Source of the DNA: Symsagittifera roscoffensis
Taxonomy: Eukaryota; Xenacoelomorpha; Acoela; Convolutidae
DNA: 64,000 nt
NCBI RefSeq assembly: GCF_963678635.1
Contig: NC_087064.1
Span: 82,329,847-82,393,846, forward strand
Direction: 5' to 3'
Shown: positions 56,305 through 64,000 of the stretch, piece after piece
Numbering within the stretch: the first letter of the stretch is position 1
Layout: each line of letters begins with the position of its first letter
The notes under the pieces: generated by a model
What the model saw: the letters and a program-made list of their open reading frames with translations, nothing else
The model's database searches: none
What the model was told of the DNA's origin: nothing
Program-made: the position numbers and the translations under genes

Positions 56305-57885
56305 CTAGGCAAAAACAGTAATACTCAAAACCCCCAGTTTGTGTATAACTTTCTACATCACAACCCGATTATAAAAAAAAACAGGTAACAGCGGTTCAAT
56401 GAAATCCAACGAAGTCAAAAGTTAGAGGTCAAAAAAGTAGGTCAATTGATCGTAAGCTATTTGAAACTTCGCTTCAATTTGCGCTCATTGGTTTTTCTGA
56501 ACTAATCAAAAACTAATGTAAGTAAAAACATTAAAAACCCCAGTAAGTAAGTTCTGGCGAGAAACTGAGCATCTTACTCGAACAGCTCGTCGCCGCTTCC
56601 AGTCGTGGCATAATTGTACATTATCTCCAAAAACTCTTTCGCCCGACTCTGTAGTTGCGACAGTGACTCTCCTCCCTCGGGTACAAAATCATATGCAGTT
56701 CCTTGGTTGGCATCTGCCGCCAATTGATAGTATTGCGAGAAACTCAGGTTTTCGCCTACACCGTAACTTCGTTCACGGAGACATTTCAGCGTCCGCACGA
56801 CAGGAGACATCTTACTCTGATCATCTTCAACTTGCTGTGAAAGAACTAACTGACATGTAAGATGGGCTCTTTTTAGGTCACTGGAAAAAGCGAAGTCAAA
56901 TCGGTCTTTACTCAGAAGTCGACCCAGTCTCGTTGCCTTGGACATCATTCAACTTGTTAAGCGTATCCTTGTTTGATTATATATTTTATATCCTATTTTA
57001 CAAAACTCAAAGCATCTACCTCTCCACGTTTACAAAATTAAAAATATAGCCGACAGAGAGTTAGAAAAGTGTCTTGAACTTAAGGATCCCGAACAAAATT
57101 AAAAGACTTTGTTCATTGACACTATTATTCATCACCAGTTATAATTACCACTATTATTCATTTTTACTAAGGATGTACCAGGGGCGGATTTAGGGCGGAG
57201 GCTAGGGTTGCGGACGCTCTCTGCCTCAAGGATTCGACCCCTTGCCGAGCCAAAGGGTCCCCCTGTGGTATTTTTTAAGAAAACCATTTTGGCCGACCGA
57301 CCCTAAAATTTTTCTAAAGGGGCCTTTGGCGCCAATATATACTAATTTTGAAAATCCTCCCCTCTCGAGAAAATCCTAGATCCACCCTGCGATGTAAAAT
57401 GATAATTGAAATTTCAATAAATTACTGAGTGCGAATTTCGAATTTTTCTCCACCAAAACAAAGGATTTTTGCATCCATCTTTTAGGCCAAAAAATTTTTT
57501 TTGCCATTTTGCAATGTTTTTTCTTAAAAAGGCCCACTGGCTCTTCTACAACCCCCCTTCAACTACGAGGCGCGAGTGGGGGTTGCGTTATCAGTGCCCT
57601 TAAATTAAAAGAACATTTTTTCAGTGGAAATTTTGACTTAATCTGAAAATCATTTGATATGCTTTAAAATTGAAAAAATATCGATCATCGTTCAACTTCA
57701 AAGCTTTTTAAGCAAAATTTTAGGGAGTTTGTTAGTATCTAATTCTCGCGTGTCAAAGCAAAAACAACTTGAATAATCCCTAGTTGATCTAGGGGCGTGT
57801 CTACATGTCCTTGAACTATGCCCTGTCTGTTTGCATCGGTTCTCCCGTGTCGCACAAGCGTCAAATCAAAAACAATTGGTTCCAT
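55929..57885 (-). CDS. TIGAR: TIGAR-like histidine phosphatase, copy B
   Basis: A paralogue of copy A, with the same predicted fructose-2,6-bisphosphatase-type activity. Exons are 57885-57769, 56936-56578 and 56304-55929, with the same phases (0 and 2) as copy A, giving 283 residues. Active-site residues are Arg12-His13 (VRHGRT), Glu94 in CLRERSYG and His214 in IASHGGFIREF. It is about 6 kb upstream of copy A on the same strand, so it is a tandem duplicate. The introns (832 and 273 bp) are far shorter than in copy A. The gene looks intact. The region equivalent to EGK-SEL in copy A is GENLSFSQYYQL, so copy B is the more diverged there. Confidence 0.88.
56578..56936 (-). CDS. TIGAR: TIGAR-B exon 2
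   Basis: Residues 40-159. DRFDFAFSSDLKRAHLTCQL and KCLRERSYG are conserved. The acceptor is ATGTCCAAG and the donor TTCGA/gtaaga, phase 2. The exon is 3 nt longer than in copy A. Confidence 0.9.
57179..57389 (-). mobile_element. hAT-like miniature inverted-repeat element, copy 2 (in TIGAR-B intron 1)
   Basis: The ends CAGGGGCGGATTTAGGG and CTAGATCCACCCTG are complementary with mismatches. The flanking 8-mers GGATGTAC and CGATGTAA share GATGTA, which suits an aged 8-bp hAT duplication. The interior matches 12726-13000 in the opposite orientation. Confidence 0.7.
57769..57885 (-). CDS. TIGAR: TIGAR-B exon 1: RHG active-site motif
   Basis: 39 codons beginning MEPIVFDLTLVRHGRTDANR. The donor is CAA/gttgtt, phase 0. 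An in-frame extension upstream exists but matches neither of the other copies, so this ATG is preferred. Confidence 0.9.
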
Positions 57886-60789
57886 AACATCTGAAAAAAA
57901 ATCCAAATTTATTTCTGAAAAAATATAAATTCCATTTTTAATTGCAGCATATATACACACAAACTAGATAAATAGTTGGACAGCTCAAATTTGAGAGCCA
58001 GTTCTAACTCACGTTTTATACTGCCGAATAATTGATTGAAATATGAACTTGCTGGAAATTTAAAGGCTAAATTTAGGTTGTATCAAAATTTAACAAAATT
58101 CAGATTAAGTATTTTATCATAGAATTTCAAAATGCCATGCTTAAAATTTTGAGCCTAAATTAAAAATAAGATGGCTCGAATCAGTGAAAAGCTATGAATT
58201 TTCTAACTGCCCTTTAACGTCTATAGACACAGAGGCGAGGCAAAGCTTCGCACCACTTGCGATAAAACAAACATAAAAAAAAAACATTTTAAAAAAAATT
58301 TCGACTTGAAAAAACTACGTGAACCGAAATTTTCGGCTAGGAGCCACGCTGAAGCTATAGGCTAGGGGTCACGCTGAAAAATAGTTTGAAAAGCGTACCA
58401 GATAATTTAAATTGCATTTGGATAAAAAAAACGGAAAATCCAAAAACAAATATATTTGTGAACGAACATATTTCTAAATCTTAATTGCTATCTCAAATCA
58501 ACTAAGAAGTAGTTTTATTCGAACTTTCAAGATATTGAGCATGTCTGAGCAGCAGTGGCCAAATTGAGCAGCAAGAATTTCAAAGAAAAACTGTTTAGGG
58601 AAAAACGACCGAAACTTTCATATCACGATTTGTCCCGAAAGAAATCCATCTTACAAGAAACATGTTAAAAACACAATTTCCTGCAGTAGCCTGGCAACAG
58701 CGCATTATTTATAAAGCGGTAACTATGCAAAAAATGGGTTAACGACCGGAGAAATTGATGCCCTAGAATGAGACTTTAAAAAAATTGAAACCAGAGTTGT
58801 TGGTAAGTCACCCGCAGTCAACCTTTTAAGTAGAATCGAATTTTATACATAATAATAAAAGGCAAAGCAGAGCTTGGCATCACTTTCAATACAACGCAGG
58901 CACAGCATTGCAAGCTAGCCAATGCAAAATCAGACGAAATAACGAAAACGAAAAAAAAAATCTACATAATTTGGGAACAATGAATATTAAAAAAATTCAG
59001 AACAATAGTCCAGAAACACAAAACAGCAGAAAATAAGTTTTATTTTTTTAAGGAGCCATAAACAGCTGCTCATTGAGTCGAAAAAACGCCATCAGAAAGT
59101 CTTACCATAAAACATTTTTTGAGCAATTAAGTTTTAAAAATTGAACTTTTGCAATACAAACTTCCTGATTTTTTAATCAGTCATTTTCCCTTGAAGCGAC
59201 ACAAATAATGGTAACTAAGCCGATAAATTGTATGTCTAAAACATTTAGGCCGAATGAAGCTTTAAAACAAAACAAAAAATTGTACGATGTCAGGGCTAAT
59301 ATTTTTTTAAATTATAGGATAAATTAAAAATAATTGCACCAACGAAGAAAATTGCTCACTGCACAAGAAAAAACATAAGCAGACAATCAAAGTCCGACAA
59401 CCAAATTATTCAAATCATAATCAGTTCTAAACTATATGAAAACTCCCTAAGTAAGACACTTATCGAATACTGGGCGATTGTTGTTCAGTTGAAAACCCTT
59501 TTACCAAAAAAAAATCTTTTTTCCATAGCCATATTGAATCGTCCTATTTCAAACCGCCATATTTTCCTATCCATGAGCCTACGCAGTTGAATGAAACTGA
59601 AATCCAAATTGAACACAGTCAAAGCTGAGTCGCACCACTTGCGATACAACAATTATAGGATGAGAGCAGCATACAATTGAAGGAAGTGGAAAAACGATAA
59701 AAATATTTTTAAAAAAAAACATTTTTTCGTGTTTGAAGTTTTTTAAGGAGGTCCTAGTGGGGTTGAATTCGGCAATCAAAAATTGGTGCCAGAGTCTTAT
59801 CAATCTCAAAAATATTACATTTTAAGGAAAAAAATCGGTAAATAAGCCGACAGAATTGAAGCCGACATCCAATAAGCTGAAACTCAGCCGAAAACTTTCG
59901 TCAAAAAACATATGGAAAAAGTTCTTATAACACCCAGATAGGATCCATGATAGATATATCAGTAGCGAATGCAAAACAGAAAAATGCTATTTGGAAATTA
60001 AACCGACAGGGCTTAAGTCGACAACCATAAAGCTCAAAAATCATCAGCCGAAAATTAATATCAAAACTCTATAATTATACATACAATAGTTTGAGCTCTA
60101 GATACCCTAGCTAACTAAATAAAGAAATTGAACAAAAACCAATTAATCTTATCATTGTGTAGTTCTGGAGGGGAATTATGTTTACTATCAAACGACGCTT
60201 AGCCCACTAAGCCGATAAAACATGAAATGAAACCATTTAAGCCATTTGAAGCTTTCGCTTTTTTAACGCGAAAAGAGTTTTTAAGCAGGGAAATTTTTGA
60301 AGACGGGGCTAGTAATATTACAAACTAAAGGCTTGATTGAAAACACTTGCAACTACAATTAAAATTGTAGCAGAAGAAAAAATCATAATGTATCAACGTT
60401 GCCGACTAAGCATAATCAGACCAACGATAGGCCGCCATTTTTTTGAAACGGTATATTTTCAATTTGAAGAACAAACAGGTGCTTGGCGGATTCAAACGGT
60501 GACTCTCGCTGTCCCAGGCGTAGTCATCAACACTAAATCTCTTGTGTACCGGAGAGCCGGGAAAAAGATTATAAATCAAGCTATCAAATGATTCAAGTCA
60601 CGATTTTGTGACTCAAGTCCTGAAAAAAGCAGACTCTAATTAGATAACGCTCGCCAATGGTAAAGGCATCGAACAACTTGAGAAAGAAATTAAGAAAACT
60701 GGATCCATTTTTTTCTATCCCAGAGATGCATATAAAAATTATGCTTTAGGAAGCGAACATTAAAACAAAACATGAATGTGAACATAGGA
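57886..60789. other. Spacer between TIGAR-B and the dead TIGAR-C
   Basis: It contains hairpin boxes of composite repeat A at 58229, 58861 and 59613 and 'AAGCCGATAAA' boxes near 59217 and 60203. A possible tRNA-like piece is at 60471-60545. I looked for a TIGAR exon 3 here on the minus strand and saw none. Confidence 0.55.
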
Positions 60790-61403
60790 AGAATTCGACT
60801 CGGCGCCTGTTGGGACAAAATTGTGAACGACTCGGCGCCTGTTGCGACAAAATTATGCGGTTCCAAATTGGCAGCTGCTGCCATTTGGCACCAACCTGCC
60901 AGCGTTGCGTCTTCAGCTTCGCCTATATCCCGCTCACGCAGACATTTAAATTTCTCTATACAAGGGACTGCAAAGCTTGGATCTTCGTAATCTTTCTGAG
61001 AGAGTACTAATTTGCAAGTCAGATTAGCTCATTTGAGATCGCTGGAGAAAGCAAAATCAAATAGGCCTTTTCTCAACAGTCGACCCTGTTTCGTCGCCTT
61101 CGAAGGTATTTAAGTTGTAGTTATACATTGAAACATTTTGAATTTCATACTAAAAATTCCATTTCTTTCCACTGATTACTAGCTTTGAATTTTATAATTC
61201 TTCCGTTAATTGAAGGCTGTGGAAACCTAACACGATAAAAACTCTCAAAATTCAGATTAAGTTCAATATCTAATAGGAGACACAACTTGAATAATTCCTT
61301 GCTGGTCCAAGGGCTCGTCTGTAATTCCCTGGATCCTACCTAATTTGTTTGATTTAGTCTGCCCATGTCTCAAAATTGTCAAATCAAAATCAATTGGTTC
61401 CAT
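60790..61403 (-). pseudogene. TIGAR: TIGAR-like pseudogene, copy C
   Basis: This is a third member of the tandem family. Exon 1 (61403-61287) is intact and of the usual 117 nt. It has FDLTILRHGQT, keeping the RHG motif, and donor CAA/gttgtg. Exon 2 starts at 61097 after the same TTCGAAG-type acceptor. It reads through DFAFSSDLK and then hits TGA at 61031-61029, where the other copies have the Arg of DLKRAHL. The catalytic Glu region (CLRERDIGE) is still visible. Homology fades near 60800, where a 28-bp direct duplication (GGCGCCTGTTG repeated) interrupts it. No exon 3 follows. Unless the stop is a sequencing error, this copy is non-functional. Confidence 0.85.
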
Positions 61404-61747
61404 TTTCTGAAACCATAAACACAAACGTCCATTTCAGTCTTGAAAAGCAAGGACAGCCGTGCATCAAATTTTTTATTTTACGCGAGCTAGTAAAATATGT
61501 ACAGAAACAATTAGACACAACAACAGACTTTCAGTCAATGGTTTTGAGCCATTATTGAAACGCTTCAAACGCACGTGCAGGAATCACAGCACCGTTTTAC
61601 AAGTAGCACAATTCCAACTGATCGAATAAAAAATGACACAAAATAAAATTTAAATAATACATTACCTGCGCTTCAAAACTGAAATACCGAGAAACCACTC
61701 TCGAACCTTTCAGTCTTGGTTTGATTAAAAAAGACAACAAAAAAAGC
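61404..61747. promoter_or_regulatory. Divergent spacer between TIGAR-C and the coiled-coil gene
   Basis: The two ATGs point away from each other across 344 bp, so this could be a shared promoter region. I see no TATA box or recognisable motif that supports it. TTTCAG at about 61707-61712 could be an acceptor for a 5' UTR intron or a trans-spliced leader. Confidence 0.35.
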
Positions 61748-62593
61748 ATGACAATCGATTACGACCACGAAGATATCAAAAGTGGCTCACGGGAACTTCT
61801 TGAGTCAGACTGCCGGGAATATTGCACAGATCGCGGATTCACCACGGACCAGAAAAATACAAGCATTCAAATATGTTTGAATCTTTACGATTCCATCAGC
61901 GAAGAAACAAGTTTAACACATATCATCGCCGACTACCAAAAAGAGTTGATTTCTGCTCAATCAGAACTAACTCCGAGATGCTGCACCATTCTATCCGAAT
62001 ATGTAACGATTACATTACTCCAACATTTCTCTCTTTACAAATTTGCAGCCACAGAGCCTCGCAAAGTGGTCAAAAAAGAAATCGAGGAAACCATTGAGAC
62101 TATTGAACCTCCTCCTGATTTCTCGACCGGAATTTCAGACAAGATTTACGGATACCACTTCAGAATCAGCGAGATCGAAAAACAGGAAAAAGACATCAGC
62201 GAAAAATTTGCCGAGGAAGTCGATGAACTGAAATCGGACAGACGGACATTGACATCTCAGTTGAAATCTTTGCCAATTTCAGAAGCCGATAAACTCACTC
62301 TTCGAGAACGAGTGAAGGAAATGATAAAAGTATCTATCACATCTCAGCAAGATCTGACATCTAGAATGTTGACTCACGAGATGAATGCAGGACATGAGGC
62401 ATTGATTAAAGACATAGAAAAAGTACTCATTCCGAGACCCACGCAACTGGGTGCGTTTCCACTTAGACCAGTTCCATCCAGGGGAGCGTCAAGAGAAGTC
62501 AGGGATTTGCACAGCAATATATCATCGAGAATGACAGCCAGTCAGGATACCAACCGAAAAAGTGCTGGCAAAAACAGACCGAATAAGCGCTGA
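61748..62593 (+). CDS. Coiled-coil protein, possibly CFAP119/CCDC189-like
   Basis: An uninterrupted 281-residue open frame. An in-frame TTG lies 27 nt upstream, but the first ATG is at 61748. The N-terminal third contains RGFTTDQKNTSIQICLNLYD and then TLLQHFSLYKFA. This spacing and pattern (GFT-x-E/D-K ... HY-LYK) reminds me of CFAP119/CCDC189, a cilium- and flagellum-associated protein, but that is from memory and unverified. A Glu/Lys-rich segment about residues 135-190 (ISEIEKQEKDISEKFAEEV) looks like a coiled coil. The tail is basic (SAGKNRPNKR). There are no membrane segments. It is GC-richer than its flanks, supporting a real gene, and may be a single-exon gene. Confidence 0.75.
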   Translation: MTIDYDHEDIKSGSRELLESDCREYCTDRGFTTDQKNTSIQICLNLYDSISEETSLTHIIADYQKELISAQSELTPRCCTILSEYVTITLLQHFSLYKFAATEPRKVVKKEIEETIETIEPPPDFSTGISDKIYGYHFRISEIEKQEKDISEKFAEEVDELKSDRRTLTSQLKSLPISEADKLTLRERVKEMIKVSITSQQDLTSRMLTHEMNAGHEALIKDIEKVLIPRPTQLGAFPLRPVPSRGASREVRDLHSNISSRMTASQDTNRKSAGKNRPNKR

Positions 62594-64000
62594 TTAACAA
62601 ACTATCCAAACTCACAAAGAAGCAATTTGAAGTTCTCATGTTCTGAGTTAATTATTTGAATTAATTAACTAGCAATGTTTTAAAAAAGGTTTTTACGCAA
62701 TACTTGCAGCAATAACCCGAGATATAGTTCGAGATATAGAGACAAAACCATGCTTGACAGCTCTTTCCACCCAAAAAAGGATATCAGTTGAAAAAATGAT
62801 ACCACTAATCGCTGCTGGGACAGAGCAGAGAAAAAATTTCTCTCAGCTTTTACCCAGCTTTTTGTTAGGAGACATCCTTTGTCGATTAACCGCGAAAAAA
62901 GATAAGGAATGGATTAAGAAATATGTATATTTTTTTTTTCACAGAGACCAAAAGGAGGTTGGCACTACTTGGGATATAAGAACATGTCAGAATTACAGCG
63001 TAAAAAATAAGGCGGAGCAGGTTTTTCACAGCTTGTGACACAAAACAAGAAAGCCGCTAAGTCGAAAAAAAATCAAAACAACTTGAAATTGTCGAAAAAA
63101 AAACTACTCTATCAAGATGAATAAAGCTAGTTTTGAAACTAAAATATGACAAGACAAAAGAATGTGAAATTATTATCGGAAGACAACTTACCCAGCGGTA
63201 ACAAAACCAAAAATACCGTAGCAGCAACCTTTAACGCCAAAAAAATCAAAAATAAGAGTAAATAATTATTAAATTCCCCTCAACCTCACATACAGCTCGT
63301 CAAAATGTGGCAAAATGAGGCCACTAAGCCGATATAATATGGGCCGAAACATATTTAGCAGAAAAAAAAGAAACAGAAAAAAAGAAACTTTAACAAATAA
63401 CTTTAAAATCACAACCAACATAAAAATCAATTTTCGAAAGCGACAGCTATTTATACTCAAAATGTGTCTTGCAGTAAATTTCTTGTTAAGAGAGGATTCA
63501 AGGAAAAGAATATAGTGAGTCCTATGAACTAAATTATTTACGCAAAAAAGTCTGATACCCCATTGCAATAAACTTGCTATTGCAGGTGTAACACAGAGGC
63601 GAAGTGGTGCATTGCAAAATCTGCGATGCAACTGAAACATTGCATTACATGTTTTTGAAGAGAAAAAAAATACTTTTACTCAAAAAATGAGGCCGAAAAA
63701 ACTGCAAAAAAAACATCTACAAAAACTAAGTAACCTTGTCTCGGATGAGGCTCAATAACAGCTTTAGCAAGCATTGAAAATCAATGAACGAGCGGGGAAA
63801 AAACTTGGGTCAACCATCGTAAAGCAGGAAACGAACCAGCAATAATAGAAAAATTTTAAGCTAAAAAATGGTTAATACCAAAATTTTAACGACCCGTCCT
63901 ATCTGAAACAGGTGAAAGTAGTTCTCAACATAAGTTGATATAACAAGCCGAACCATTTTACGAAAAAAAATTATTCAAAATAGATTTGGCAAGTTTACAA
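62594..64000. other. Region downstream of the coiled-coil gene
   Basis: No gene is supported. From about 63000 it is a composite repeat A copy. Confidence 0.55.
63040..63632 (+). repeat. Composite dispersed repeat A copy with terminal hairpin box
   Basis: ACCCAGCGGTAACAAAACC (63190), CCCCTCAACCTCACATAC, GAGGCCACTAAGCCGATATA (63315), and AAATTATTTACGCAAAAAAG (63532) appear in the usual order. They are followed by a hairpin box at 63593-63632, which probably begins the next unit. Confidence 0.55.

Noticed and set aside
42262-61403. An operon linking TIGAR copies, MTMR and TYW1
   Set aside because: All are on the minus strand, but spacers are 0.4-6 kb, with a poly(A) signal after TIGAR-B and no functional link. 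Only the 413-bp TIGAR-A/MTMR gap is short.
63269-63640. 123-residue minus-strand open frame
   Set aside because: It is antisense to composite repeat A and rich in Phe/Leu from A-rich plus-strand sequence; no domain.

Overview
The window is AT-rich nuclear DNA from an animal. The genes are split by spliceosomal introns, nearly all GT-AG. The coding exons are clearly GC-richer than their surroundings, and introns and intergenic DNA are full of decayed repeats. The gene set (HCN channel, TYW1, an inactive myotubularin, TIGAR-type phosphatases, a probable ciliary protein) is metazoan. No finer placement is certain; an invertebrate is likely, and a tunicate is only a guess.

Layout. (1) 3.6-26.7 kb, plus strand: a hyperpolarization-activated cyclic-nucleotide-gated (HCN) channel. 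I rebuilt it from 13 exons, and all splice phases agree (820 residues from the first exon seen; the start codon lies upstream and was not found). It includes a proposed 12-nt microexon and one GC-AG intron. (2) 26.7-33.0 kb: repeats, including a 1.3-1.4 kb direct duplication. (3) 36.1-33.0 kb, minus: a complete six-exon TYW1 (690 residues), the flavodoxin/radical-SAM enzyme of wybutosine synthesis in tRNA-Phe. (4) 36.1-42.3 kb: degenerate tandem arrays and a long inverted repeat. (5) 45.2-42.3 kb, minus: a complete three-exon MTMR10/12-type myotubularin pseudophosphatase (823 residues). (6) 61.4-45.6 kb, minus: a tandem family of TIGAR-like histidine phosphatases. There are two intact three-exon genes (278 and 283 residues) and one decayed copy with an in-frame stop and no visible third exon. 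(7) 61.7-62.6 kb, plus: an uninterrupted 281-residue coiled-coil ORF, possibly CFAP119/CCDC189-like, divergent from the dead TIGAR copy.

The genes do not form a pathway or an operon-like system. I found no obvious new multi-gene system. The most notable points are the tandem TIGAR family, the HCN pore signature GIGYG where the family has CIGYG, the microexon, and an apparently undescribed composite repeat. Its conserved hairpin box occurs about 14 times, always in the same orientation. Two small terminal-inverted-repeat elements show plausible target-site duplications.
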